The notes under the pieces: model-generated
What the model saw: only the letters and a program-made list of their open reading frames with translations
Told to the model about the DNA's origin: nothing
The model's database searches: none
Position numbers and translations under genes: made by a program
In this document: one piece after another, positions 52,988 to 60,281 of the stretch
Layout of the letters: every line of letters begins with the position of its first letter
Numbering within the stretch: the stretch's first letter is position 1
Source: Methanofollis sp. W23
GTDB taxonomy: Archaea > Halobacteriota > Methanomicrobia > Methanomicrobiales > Methanofollaceae
NCBI RefSeq assembly: GCF_017875325.1
Contig: NZ_JAGGMN010000001.1
Span: 1,240,001-1,304,000 of the forward strand
Length of the DNA: 64,000 bases
Reading direction: 5' to 3'

Positions 52988-53382
52988 TCTTCGTCCCCCC
53001 TGTAGGCGACCCCGCCGACCGCTTCCATCAGGTCGGCAGGGGTTTTCACCTCGTCGTCGGTCGCTTCGAGGTCGACCATGCAGGACTTGTAGTCAGGCAT
53101 CCCGGTGGCATGGGTGCCCGCATCGATGACGGCGTTGGCATACGGCCCCATCGGGACATAGACCGTTCCACGTGGAACCCCTTCGTTCAGGACGGTGGTG
53201 AGGACCACCTCGCCTGCGGGGCCGCGGACATGCACCCGCTCCCCTTCCTCCAGGTCGAGGTCCATCAGGTCCACCGGGTTCATCATACAGACCGAGGTCG
53301 CCTCCATATATTCAGGCCGCGCCTTCGCCTCCAGTCCCTGGCCCTGTGCCGAAGTGCGCCCGGTATTGAAGAGGGCCTTCAT
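52984..53382 (-). CDS. fwdD: Formylmethanofuran dehydrogenase subunit D
   Basis: The 132-residue product is the molybdopterin dinucleotide-binding beta-barrel normally fused to the large domain in formate dehydrogenases: MKALFNTGRTSAQGQGLEAK, DLMDLDLEEGERVHVRGPAG, VVLTTVLNEGVPRGTVYVPM, GPYANAVIDAGTHATGMPDY. It completes the pterin site of FwdB. The ATG with GGAGG overlaps the stop of the four-cluster ferredoxin gene by four bases. Confidence 0.94.
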   Translation of the reverse strand: MKALFNTGRTSAQGQGLEAKARPEYMEATSVCMMNPVDLMDLDLEEGERVHVRGPAGEVVLTTVLNEGVPRGTVYVPMGPYANAVIDAGTHATGMPDYKSCMVDLEATDDEVKTPADLMEAVGGVAYRGDEE

Positions 53383-53984
53383 CTCCTCCCCTCCTGCGTC
53401 CCTTCGGCGACCCGTGCGATCGCGATGGCGTCGGTCGGGCAGACCTCCTCGCAGGTCTTGCACCCGGTGCACTTCTCGTCATGGATCACCCAGAGGTTAC
53501 CGTTGCGGATCTTCATGATCACCTCATCGTTTGCCGACGTCCCGGTCGACCCGAGTTGCGGGTCGGCCTCCTTGTTCACCGGGCAGGCGACGACGCAGTT
53601 GCCGCACCGCACACAGGCCTCAGGATTCACCGTCACCTGATACCTCACCGAGATCGCGGTGTGGTCGCGGTGCTGGGTGGCAAGCACCCGCCCGGAATCC
53701 AGGACATCTTCAGGGCAGGCCTCGACGCAGAGGCCGCACCTGATGCAGTGGCCCTCGTAGATCTTCGGGGTCCATCCTTCGCCCTCTTTCACCACCTCGA
53801 TCGCACCCGGTGTCGGGCAGATCATCATGCAGGAGAGGCAATGGGTACATTCTTTCCCGGTAAGCGTCGGGTAGCCCCTGAAGTAGGGGGGATCGACGAG
53901 CGGGGCGGTCTTTGCGAAGAAGAACTTCTTCACCCACTCGCCACGCAGAAATTCTCTCAGATACCAGATGACCGAAGCACTCAT
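53379..53984 (-). CDS. Four-cluster ferredoxin linking Eha hydrogenase to Fwd
   Basis: The 201-residue product carries four [4Fe-4S] motifs: CTHCLSCMMICP, CIRCGLCVEACP, CVRCGNCVVACP and CTGCKTCEEVCP. The N-terminus (SASVIWYLREFLRGEWVKKF) resembles the membrane-arm contact region of EhaP/EchF-type subunits. The gene lies between ehaO and fwdD, so it could receive electrons from the hydrogenase small subunit and pass them to FwdB. I chose the second ATG, seven bases past the ehaO stop, with GAGAGAGG upstream; an earlier ATG overlapping ehaO is possible. Confidence 0.85.
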   Translation of the reverse strand: MSASVIWYLREFLRGEWVKKFFFAKTAPLVDPPYFRGYPTLTGKECTHCLSCMMICPTPGAIEVVKEGEGWTPKIYEGHCIRCGLCVEACPEDVLDSGRVLATQHRDHTAISVRYQVTVNPEACVRCGNCVVACPVNKEADPQLGSTGTSANDEVIMKIRNGNLWVIHDEKCTGCKTCEEVCPTDAIAIARVAEGTQEGRR

Positions 53985-53991
53985 CCTCTCT

Positions 53992-55077
53992 CTACCTCTC
54001 ATTGCAGGCGATGCACGGGTCCGAACTGATAAATGTCGAGGTCACGTCGGCGAGCGAGTTGACCTCTGTGAGCATATAGTGGGCACATGCATCGATGTTC
54101 ATAATGGACGGCGTCTGGATGGCGATCTCTTCCACCCGGCCGTAGCGGTCGGTCCTGATAAAGTAGGTGAGTTCTCCCCGCGGGGCCTCGCCAGAGTAGC
54201 GCGCCTCGCCGCCCTTGCACTCGCCGCCGCCACGCACCGGGCCCTCCGGCATCATCGCCAGGGCACGCCTGATCAGCCCGATGCTCTGCATGAGTTCGTC
54301 GAACCTGACCATGATCCGGGCGTAGTTGTCCCCTTCAGTCCTGACAATCGGCTCAAACCCGAGCTTCTGGTACGTCGGGTGGTTGCTCCGGCAGTCTGCG
54401 GGGATCCCGCTTGCCCGTCCTGTCGGGCCGACGGCATGGGCTTCGAGGGCCTCTTCTTTCGTGAGCACCCCGATCCCGCGGCTCCGCAGGGCGATGAGGG
54501 GGCCGCCGTCGAACATCTTCGTGTAGCGCCTGAGGTTCTTCTCGAGACGGTCGAGGTTGTTCCTCATCGTCTCGGCGTCTTCCTCGCGCAGGTCATAGCG
54601 CACCCCGCCCGGGATCATGTAGGCGGTGTTCACGCGGTTGCCGGTAAGAAGTTCGATCATGTCCATCACCGTCTCGCGCTCGTTGAGGAGGTACATCGCC
54701 AGGGTCTCGTGCTCAATGGTGTAGCAGTACGAGAAGTTGGCGATGAGATGGCTCTGCATCCGGTCGAGTTCGTTGGCCACGACTCTGAGGAACGCCGCCC
54801 GTTCTGGCGGGACGATCCCTGAGATCTCCTCCATCGTCTCGGTAAAGACCATGTTGTGGACGATCGAACAGATCCCGCAGACCCGCTCGGCCAGGAACAT
54901 CACTTCCTGCCAGGGGCGGCCCTGCATGATCCGCTCGATCCCCTTCTTCATGTATCCCATCTCGACCTCGGCACCGAGCACCTTCTCGCCCTTGGTCTCA
55001 CACTTGATCCTGACCGGTTCCTTCCAGCAGGGGTGGACCGGCCCGATCGGCATTGCAACGTCGACGGTCTTTTTCAT
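53992..55077 (-). CDS. ehaO: Eha-type energy-converting [NiFe] hydrogenase large subunit
   Basis: The 361-residue product has the N-terminal nickel motif RVCGIC (Cys67, Cys70) and C-terminal DPCIAC (Cys355, Cys358), so all four NiFe ligands are intact. Only three residues (NER) follow the last Cys, so no maturation peptide needs removal, as in group 4 hydrogenases. It resembles NuoD of complex I (IGPVHPCWKEPVRIKCETKG, NELDRMQSHLIANFSYCYTI). It oxidises H2, with ion gradient energy used to reduce ferredoxin. The ATG overlaps the small-subunit stop by four bases. Confidence 0.94.
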   Translation of the reverse strand: MKKTVDVAMPIGPVHPCWKEPVRIKCETKGEKVLGAEVEMGYMKKGIERIMQGRPWQEVMFLAERVCGICSIVHNMVFTETMEEISGIVPPERAAFLRVVANELDRMQSHLIANFSYCYTIEHETLAMYLLNERETVMDMIELLTGNRVNTAYMIPGGVRYDLREEDAETMRNNLDRLEKNLRRYTKMFDGGPLIALRSRGIGVLTKEEALEAHAVGPTGRASGIPADCRSNHPTYQKLGFEPIVRTEGDNYARIMVRFDELMQSIGLIRRALAMMPEGPVRGGGECKGGEARYSGEAPRGELTYFIRTDRYGRVEEIAIQTPSIMNIDACAHYMLTEVNSLADVTSTFISSDPCIACNER

Positions 55078-55529
55078 TCTTTCTTCTCCTCGTAGTCCTC
55101 GAAGACCTGCGGCGCAAGTGAGAGGATCGCCCTGATGATCTCGGTCGGCCGCGGTGGGCATCCCGGCACGGTGGCCGCGATCGGAATGTGTTTCTCTGCC
55201 GGCGGGTTGACGTAGCCGCCGTCACGGTTGAAGACGCAACCCGAGACCGGGCAGTTGCCGATGGCGATCGCCACCTTGGGCTCGGGGATCTTCTCCCAGA
55301 TCGACCTGAGTTTGTCTTCCCATTGTGGGGTGCAGCACCCGATCACCAGGAGGACGTCGGCCTCCCTGGGGTTGTTGTGGACATAGATCCCGTACTGCTC
55401 CAGGTCGTACCTGGGGGAGAGGCACGCGAGCACCTCGATGTCGCAGCCGTTACACGAACCCGTGTCCACGTACGAGACGTGGATCGAACGGGAGCGCACG
55501 GCGTTTTTCATTTTCTGGAGGACGCTCAT
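55074..55529 (-). CDS. ehaN: Eha-type hydrogenase small subunit (NuoB-like)
   Basis: The 151-residue product has the proximal [4Fe-4S] ligands Cys26 and Cys29 (GSCNGCDIEVLACLSP), Cys93 (IGNCPVSGC) and Cys124 (PGCPPRPTEI). It matches NuoB and group 4 hydrogenase small subunits in order and spacing. It takes electrons from the nickel site of the large subunit and passes them to ferredoxin. It overlaps the preceding DUF1959 gene and the following large-subunit gene by four bases each. Confidence 0.94.
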   Translation of the reverse strand: MSVLQKMKNAVRSRSIHVSYVDTGSCNGCDIEVLACLSPRYDLEQYGIYVHNNPREADVLLVIGCCTPQWEDKLRSIWEKIPEPKVAIAIGNCPVSGCVFNRDGGYVNPPAEKHIPIAATVPGCPPRPTEIIRAILSLAPQVFEDYEEKKE

Positions 55530-55888
55530 CCTATGATCACTTCCTTGAGCAGTGTTTTCCCGGCACCTTCGTCTCCTGCCGCCCGCGCCGCCTCAAGGGC
55601 GCGGGCCATCTCCTCCTCGGTGAAGAGCGGGATGTTCCTGGTAAACCGGCGGGCACCGAGCGCGGCCTCAAGCGGGTCGGTCTCTGGCGCCGCCTCGGCG
55701 ACCTCCCAGCGGGCCGGCATATTTTCCATATCTGACATGTCCAGCCTCTCGATGAGGAACTTGCGCATCGGCTGGACACGGACATTGAACCATCGTGCGA
55801 TCGCCCGCACGGCCTGGTCCTGGCGTAGGCCGGTCAGAACATGATATTTCATCGGACGCAGGTCTTTCTCATAGATGATATCCACCAT
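55526..55888 (-). CDS. ehaM: Eha hydrogenase subunit, DUF1959 type (EhaM)
   Basis: The 120-residue soluble product reads MVDIIYEKDLRPMKYHVLTG, then DQAVRAIARWFNVRVQPMRK and a C-terminal helix. DUF1959 proteins are encoded in eha clusters next to the small subunit, which fits here. The role is probably structural. It overlaps the small-subunit start by four bases and begins one base after the upstream membrane-subunit stop. A longer in-frame extension overlaps upstream genes and was rejected. Confidence 0.75.
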   Translation of the reverse strand: MVDIIYEKDLRPMKYHVLTGLRQDQAVRAIARWFNVRVQPMRKFLIERLDMSDMENMPARWEVAEAAPETDPLEAALGARRFTRNIPLFTEEEMARALEAARAAGDEGAGKTLLKEVIIG

Positions 55889-55889
55889 C

Positions 55890-56129
55890 TCAGAACACAC
55901 CTCCGATCCGGGCAAGGGCATAGCCTGCGATCGCAAGGACCATGCACCAGAGCAGGGCCTGTTCGGCCCGGTGCAGGGGTTCCTCTCTCCCGAAGAGGAG
56001 GGCCCCGAGGAGAACGAGGAGGGCGGCGACTCCGCTGGCCTGGAGGAGGACCGATCCCGTAAGGAGGCCCTCGACCAGGGCGATGACAAGGTAGACCGCC
56101 GCACCGCCTGCGATGAGTTCACGTATCAT
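55890..56129 (-). CDS. Eha hydrogenase small membrane subunit (EhaK/EhaL type)
   Basis: The 79-residue product has three hydrophobic stretches (AAVYLVIALVEGLL, ASGVAALLVLLGALLFG, ALLWCMVLAIAGYALARIG). It starts at ATG overlapping the ehaJ stop (ATGA). By position it corresponds to EhaK or EhaL, the small membrane subunits between EhaJ and EhaM; sequence alone does not say which. The organism may lack one of the two. Confidence 0.7.
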   Translation of the reverse strand: MIRELIAGGAAVYLVIALVEGLLTGSVLLQASGVAALLVLLGALLFGREEPLHRAEQALLWCMVLAIAGYALARIGGVF

Positions 56130-56968
56130 AATACCACCACCAGGAGCGCCGTCCATGCAAGCACCACCACGATGAGTCCGGTCTGTACCGTGACCGAGTC
56201 GAAGGGCGCGAGCATCGGGGTGAGGGCGCAGACGAACGAGAGGGTGAGCATGAGCACGAGCATCGCCAGGAGCATCAACAGGAGCGGGAGCGGCCCCACG
56301 AAGAGGAGCACGAAGAGGTACAGCAGGACAAAGGTCTTGATCCCGTCTGCGGCCTCCAGTCCTGCCCGCCAGACCCCGAAGTGCTCGGTCTTGTAGCCGC
56401 TGACGATCTCTTTGCTCTCCACAATAGAGAAGGGACTGTAGTGCATCTTCGAGAGGATGACGACGTACAGTGCCAGGGCCGCCGGGGCCGCGGTGACAAG
56501 CAGGGAGCCGTGTTCGACCTGGAAGGCGGCGATGTCCCTGATCATCAGTGACCCGGTGAAGAAGTAAAGCACTCCCACCGAGAGGAGGAGCGGGATCTCG
56601 GAGGCCGCCGAGATGACCGAGCGCACCCCGCCGAACTTGGCGTAGGGCGACCCCGGCGAGAGCCCGACCCCGTGCTCGACCATCTTGTAGCAGATATAGA
56701 GCCCAAAGATGATCAAAAGGCTCCCGCCTGAGATGACGACCCAGAGGGCCGTGGTCCAGATCCCGATGGCCACCATGACGATCCCGATAAAGATCGCGGG
56801 GCTTGCGGTCTTCGGCACCCAGGTCCGCTTGAAGGAGAACTTCAGGGTGTGGAGGAGTTCCTGCCAGATCGGCGGGCCCGGGCGTCCCTGGATCCTGGCG
56901 ATCACCTTCCGGTGGATGCCCATATACAGCAGCCCGATGAAGATTGCAAGTATCAGATAGCCGATCAT
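56126..56968 (-). CDS. ehaJ: Eha hydrogenase subunit J (NuoH-like membrane anchor)
   Basis: The 280-residue product has about eight helices and the NuoH features GRPGPPIWQELLHTLKFSFK (quinone/ferredoxin-site region) and MHYSPFSIVESKEIVSGYKT (conserved cytoplasmic acidic loop, SxxE). It links the hydrogenase module to the ion channel. The ATG at MIGYLILAIFIGLLYMG follows the ehaI stop by two bases; the longer in-frame start overlaps ehaI and was rejected. Confidence 0.9.
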   Translation of the reverse strand: MIGYLILAIFIGLLYMGIHRKVIARIQGRPGPPIWQELLHTLKFSFKRTWVPKTASPAIFIGIVMVAIGIWTTALWVVISGGSLLIIFGLYICYKMVEHGVGLSPGSPYAKFGGVRSVISAASEIPLLLSVGVLYFFTGSLMIRDIAAFQVEHGSLLVTAAPAALALYVVILSKMHYSPFSIVESKEIVSGYKTEHFGVWRAGLEAADGIKTFVLLYLFVLLFVGPLPLLLMLLAMLVLMLTLSFVCALTPMLAPFDSVTVQTGLIVVVLAWTALLVVVL

Positions 56969-56970
56969 CT

Positions 56971-57180
56971 CTAGTACCCCATGAATGGAATGTCCCCTTC
57001 GCCCTTCCCGGCCATCCACCAGAGCATGGTGGTAACTGCAGAGACCGGGAAGGCAACGATGGTGAGGGCTGCTGCGGCCCAGTCGGGCACGAGGCCCAGC
57101 AGGCCGACAAAGCCGGCTCCGACCCAGAGGAGAGTCGAGACCGCGGCAACCAGTCCGTATGTCTCTTTTTTCATATGCAT
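56971..57180 (-). CDS. ehaI: Eha hydrogenase small membrane subunit (EhaI)
   Basis: The 69-residue product has two hydrophobic helices (YGLVAAVSTLLWVGAGFVGL, AAAALTIVAFPVSAVTTMLW). Position between the ion-pump subunit and EhaJ identifies it as EhaI. The ATG shares a base with the ehaH stop (TGATG); another ATG two codons later is possible. Confidence 0.7.
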   Translation of the reverse strand: MHMKKETYGLVAAVSTLLWVGAGFVGLLGLVPDWAAAALTIVAFPVSAVTTMLWWMAGKGEGDIPFMGY

Positions 57181-57845
57181 CACACCGCCAGGAGGATCTC
57201 GACCACCCGCAGGAACATCAGCAGGGACGAGACGTGGATGAGGATCACGTAGGGCGCACCCGGCGCCCTGAACAGTTCGGTCTTTGCGGCGTAGAAGGGG
57301 GCGATCCCTTCGCCCATCACGCCGAGGAGGAGGAGGAGTTTGGCGATGAGCGGCATGCCCGCCCCTGCGGAGAGTTCCCAGATCGAAAGGGTGCCGGTCG
57401 TCGCCAGGGTGATCGCCGCCCCGGCAAAGAGCGGGACCGTGGCGGTCATGGCGACGATCCCGTACTGGAAGGCGGCGTTGAGGACGTGCTGGTTCTTCAC
57501 TGCCGCAACGATCCCGATGATCGTGATCCCGATGAGGGAGACGAAGAGGGTGAAGTTGAAGATGTCGCCGCTCATCATCGCGCCCATGGTGGCGATCCCG
57601 CAGGCGACGGCCATGAACCGCCTGAACTTGAGTTCGTCCGGGCTCACTTCCTTTGTATAGAAGGCGTCGGTGCCGAAGACGATGTCAAGCTGTTTCTCCG
57701 GCCTGGAGATGAGGGCAAAGACCGTGAAGATCAGGGCCACTGCAAAGAGGGTCGCCGTCAGGGGCGTGATGTAGTTGACGATGTCCCCGAAGGGGACGGT
57801 CGCAAGAAGGTCGCCGCCGATGGCGCCGCCGGTGAACTCAGGCAT
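57180..57845 (-). CDS. ehaH: Eha hydrogenase subunit H (NuoL/M-like proton or sodium channel)
   Basis: The 221-residue product resembles part of the antiporter-like subunits of complex I: MMSGDIFNFTLFVSLIGITI, AAFQYGIVAMTATVPLFAGA, MPLIAKLLLLLGVMGEGIAP. It has about six to seven helices, shorter than NuoM, as known for EhaH. The conserved Lys in the helix (IAKLLLL) and Glu (GEGIAPF) may carry ions. I took the ATG at MPEFTGGAIG, which overlaps ehaG by eight bases; a GTG three codons earlier is possible. Confidence 0.88.
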   Translation of the reverse strand: MPEFTGGAIGGDLLATVPFGDIVNYITPLTATLFAVALIFTVFALISRPEKQLDIVFGTDAFYTKEVSPDELKFRRFMAVACGIATMGAMMSGDIFNFTLFVSLIGITIIGIVAAVKNQHVLNAAFQYGIVAMTATVPLFAGAAITLATTGTLSIWELSAGAGMPLIAKLLLLLGVMGEGIAPFYAAKTELFRAPGAPYVILIHVSSLLMFLRVVEILLAV

Positions 57846-58434
57846 CCTGACCACCTCGCATCGTCCCGAGGAGGGACATCTTGGTCATCACCTTCACGAG
57901 GACCGCAGACCCTGCGGCCATGACGGCGAAGAACCAGTACTGCGGCAGGAACATGAAGACCAGGAAGGCCCCGATCCATGCCGCCCAGGCATATCCGCTG
58001 ACCGTCTCCAGGAGCTCGAACTGTTCCTGGTGGCCTTTGCAGAGGAACCAGAAGACGACGCCAAGGCCTGCGACGACCCCGCCGGAGAACCCTGAAAGGA
58101 CGAGGCCGTAGACGACGAGGACGGCCGCGAGGATCCCTGGGGCGGTGTCCATCACTTCGAAGTGCACCCGTTCAGATGGTTCGTCATAGAGCTGCTCTTT
58201 CTTGAGATAGATCTCGGAGAGGGCCATCAGTTCCGAGATCCCGACCACCAGGCCGGGGAGGATAAGGGCCTCGGCAAGGTCGGTGCCGACGAGGGCGATG
58301 ACCGCAAGGGCCAGGATCTCGGCAAGGTCGGTGAGGAGGAGGCGGTGGAGGTCGTCTCTCTCCCGTGCCAGTGCCAGGAAAGCAACGGCGATCCCGGTGA
58401 AGGCGACGGCGAGTCCGAGAGTATATTCGTTCAT
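57838..58434 (-). CDS. ehaG: Eha hydrogenase subunit G (DUF2105)
   Basis: The 198-residue product has about five helices, including YTLGLAVAFTGIAVAFLALA, LILPGLVVGISELMALSEIY and IGAFLVFMFLPQYWFFAVMA, with a cytoplasmic charged loop (KKEQLYDEPSERVHFEVMDT). It corresponds to EhaG by order and features. The ATG shares a base with the ehaF stop (TGATG). Confidence 0.8.
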   Translation of the reverse strand: MNEYTLGLAVAFTGIAVAFLALARERDDLHRLLLTDLAEILALAVIALVGTDLAEALILPGLVVGISELMALSEIYLKKEQLYDEPSERVHFEVMDTAPGILAAVLVVYGLVLSGFSGGVVAGLGVVFWFLCKGHQEQFELLETVSGYAWAAWIGAFLVFMFLPQYWFFAVMAAGSAVLVKVMTKMSLLGTMRGGQDA

Positions 58435-58898
58435 CAATTTCGTCCCCTCCTGAAGACATAACTGGCGATCGCAAAGGCCACAAAGAGGATGGTCGTCTCG
58501 ACGACGGTATCCAGGCCCCTGGTGTTGTACAGGATCTCGTCGATGATCCCGCCCGGATGGGAGACGATCGTCGTCCCGGTGTAGAGGGTGAGCGCCGCCA
58601 GGGCCCGTGTCAGGGGCGTGAGGTAGGCGGTGACGTAGCCGAGGTACGGCGAGTTCTCAGGGTACTGCGCCACGACGGTGGCGTTCCCGAAGGGTTCGCC
58701 GCCACGGTCGTAGGGGTCGAGGGGGCTGGTGCGGTCGATGGTCTTTGGGTAGAGCTGGTCGTCGTGATAGGCAAGTTCAGGCAGAGTAAAGATCCCGACG
58801 ACCGCGACGAGCACGACGATGGCCGCAAAGACGCTGACCAGTTGTTCGTAGTCCGAGAGCACTTCGGAGATCCGGTGCACGAGTTCGTAGATCCTCAT
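58434..58898 (-). CDS. ehaF: Eha hydrogenase subunit F (DUF2106)
   Basis: The 154-residue product has three hydrophobic helices (VSVFAAIVVLVAVVGIFTLP, YVTAYLTPLTRALAALTLYT, TTILFVAFAIASYVFRRG) and an outer loop (YPKTIDRTSPLDPYDRGGEP). The arrangement resembles the membrane-bound MrpB/EhaF group. Its ATG overlaps the ehaE stop by four bases. Confidence 0.8.
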   Translation of the reverse strand: MRIYELVHRISEVLSDYEQLVSVFAAIVVLVAVVGIFTLPELAYHDDQLYPKTIDRTSPLDPYDRGGEPFGNATVVAQYPENSPYLGYVTAYLTPLTRALAALTLYTGTTIVSHPGGIIDEILYNTRGLDTVVETTILFVAFAIASYVFRRGRN

Positions 58899-59131
58899 GG
58901 TTCACCCCTCCGCTCGATCACCCGCACCAGCACGAAGGTGGAGATGGCCGTCACCGCGATGAAGGTGAGGAGGGCCAGGGTCTCGTCGTAGGCGAGCATG
59001 ATGAGGAGCAGACCCCAGGCCGGGATCTCCAGGCTGATCATCCGGGAGAGATAGGTGTGCGGCCGCGGCTTTGCGGCGGCAAGGGTTCCGATGACGAGTA
59101 CGGCGAGGCCGAGATAGAACTCAGGCGTCAT
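58895..59131 (-). CDS. ehaE: Eha hydrogenase subunit E (DUF2107)
   Basis: The 78-residue product has helices YLGLAVLVIGTLAAAK, LEIPAWGLLLIMLAYDETLA and LLTFIAVTAISTFVLVRVIE. The Tyr-Asp-Glu (YDETLAL) is the charged residue pair in a membrane helix typical of MrpC-like small subunits. The ATG (MTPEFYLG) has GAGGGAG upstream and overlaps ehaD by eleven bases. Confidence 0.8.
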   Translation of the reverse strand: MTPEFYLGLAVLVIGTLAAAKPRPHTYLSRMISLEIPAWGLLLIMLAYDETLALLTFIAVTAISTFVLVRVIERRGEP

Positions 59132-59360
59132 AGAACTCCCTCCTCCCTGCGATGAGCAGGACAAAGATAGTCGCGATCGGGGCGATGAGACTCACGGCGA
59201 TGGCGACGTCGAGGTATCCCCGTGCCACGATAAAGGGGACGATCCCGCCGATCATCACCCCAAGGGCGATGAGTTTGGAGAAGGGGTCGCGCACCCAGGC
59301 GGTGGCGATCGCCCCGGCAAGCACGATCGCCGCCAGCACGATGATCAGGAACTCAGTCAT
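59121..59360 (-). CDS. ehaD: Eha hydrogenase subunit D (DUF2108)
   Basis: The 79-residue product has three hydrophobic segments (EFLIIVLAAIVLAGAIATAW, LIALGVMIGGIVPFIVA, DVAIAVSLIAPIATIFVLLI) with the conserved RDPFSKLIALG between the first two. It overlaps ehaC by eight bases and ehaE by eleven, so the order is translationally coupled. Confidence 0.8.
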   Translation of the reverse strand: MTEFLIIVLAAIVLAGAIATAWVRDPFSKLIALGVMIGGIVPFIVARGYLDVAIAVSLIAPIATIFVLLIAGRREFYDA

Positions 59361-59604
59361 CGCGGGTCACCCCCGCGCGGGCCGAGGCGATGGCGTTGGC
59401 CTCCAGAGTCGAGCCGACAAAGTAGGCGGCAGCCGCGACGAGAGAGAGCGGGTGCTGGAGGACCAGGACAATGAGTCCGGCAATCGCGAAGTTGAGCACA
59501 TTGAGGTACGGGAGCTTTCTATAGGGGTCGGGTTCGATGAGTGTCCTGGCGGCCGCAAAGAGGGCGACCACCCCGCAGATGTACAGGGCGATCAACTCCG
59601 CCAC
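59353..59604 (-). CDS. ehaC: Eha hydrogenase subunit C (DUF2109)
   Basis: The 83-residue product has three hydrophobic segments and the conserved DPYRKLPYLNVLNFAIAGLI, as in EhaC. LAAYFVGSTLEANAIAS-like sequence ends the last helix (VAAAAYFVGSTLEANAIASA). It overlaps the upstream gene by 13 bases. Confidence 0.8.
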   Translation of the reverse strand: MAELIALYICGVVALFAAARTLIEPDPYRKLPYLNVLNFAIAGLIVLVLQHPLSLVAAAAYFVGSTLEANAIASARAGVTRDD

Positions 59605-60077
59605 CCCCAGACGCGCCCGAGGAGCCTGCTCGCATACCGGTGCGAGAGGCCCTGGATGGTAAGGATTGCAATGACCATCCCGGCGATAAAGTTTTCAGCA
59701 GAAAAGCCGGCCCCGACAAGGCCGGTAAAGATGAAGCTGGCAAGCACCGCGCCGGTCGTCCCGGCATATCCTGGGTCATGGCAGATACGGTTCCCGATAT
59801 AGACCAGGACCGCCGCAGCAAGCCCTCCAGGCAGCCCGGCGACATAGATCCCACATGCGGCCAGCAGGGTACCGGCAGAGGCGTCGGGCGAGGATACGAT
59901 GTTGCCCATCATGTAGCCGCCGTGGAGGGCGCCACCGTCGGCCTCGATCTTCTTCCCGATCGCGGCCGCCCCGCTCACTCCTCCCTTCTCAGGCAGTCTA
60001 AAGAGGACGTCGATGGTGACAAAGAGGAGCCAGCAGAGGACGGCAGCGATCAGTACTTGTTCATAGTCAGCGAGCAT
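59592..60077 (-). CDS. Eha hydrogenase first membrane subunit (EhaA/EhaB type)
   Basis: The 161-residue product has four to five hydrophobic segments (VLIAAVLCWLLFVTIDVLF, TLLAACGIYVAGLPGGLAAA, GAVLASFIFTGLVGAGFSAE, FIAGMVIAILTIQGLSHR). By order it is the first eha gene; Eha clusters normally begin with EhaA and EhaB, and only one gene is present here. The length suits EhaB. GGAGACCTGAA precedes the ATG. Confidence 0.7.
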   Translation of the reverse strand: MLADYEQVLIAAVLCWLLFVTIDVLFRLPEKGGVSGAAAIGKKIEADGGALHGGYMMGNIVSSPDASAGTLLAACGIYVAGLPGGLAAAVLVYIGNRICHDPGYAGTTGAVLASFIFTGLVGAGFSAENFIAGMVIAILTIQGLSHRYASRLLGRVWGWRS

Positions 60078-60220
60078 TTCAGGTCTCCGGGTACGGTTTA
60101 TTAAACGTAATTAACTTGGACCAATGGATAAATCTTTTGAATTTCCGTTAATTGGTCTGTTCTCTATTTATTTCAGGATGAACGAGGTATTTGCCTGCCA
60201 TCCTATAATAAAATTGATAT
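60078..60220. promoter_or_regulatory. Promoter region of the eha-fwd operon, divergent from the permease
   Basis: On the minus strand a TATA-like GTTTAATAAACC lies about 30 bases before the first eha codon, flanked by AATTAC and by TTGGTCCAA (a nine-base palindrome at about 60,116-60,124). A second TTAATTGGTC is at about 60,149. The repeated TTGGTC half-site could bind a regulator of the operon. Toward the permease, CCTATAATAAAATTG (about 60,201) is a TATA candidate. Confidence 0.4.
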
Positions 60221-60281
60221 CATGGCATTTTTTTGTCAGGGTATGATCAGGGAGGGTTTATACCACGTGAGGCGCACTCAC

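Noticed and set aside
51698-53005. 435-residue open frame on the plus strand
   Set aside because: It is the antisense shadow of fwdB.
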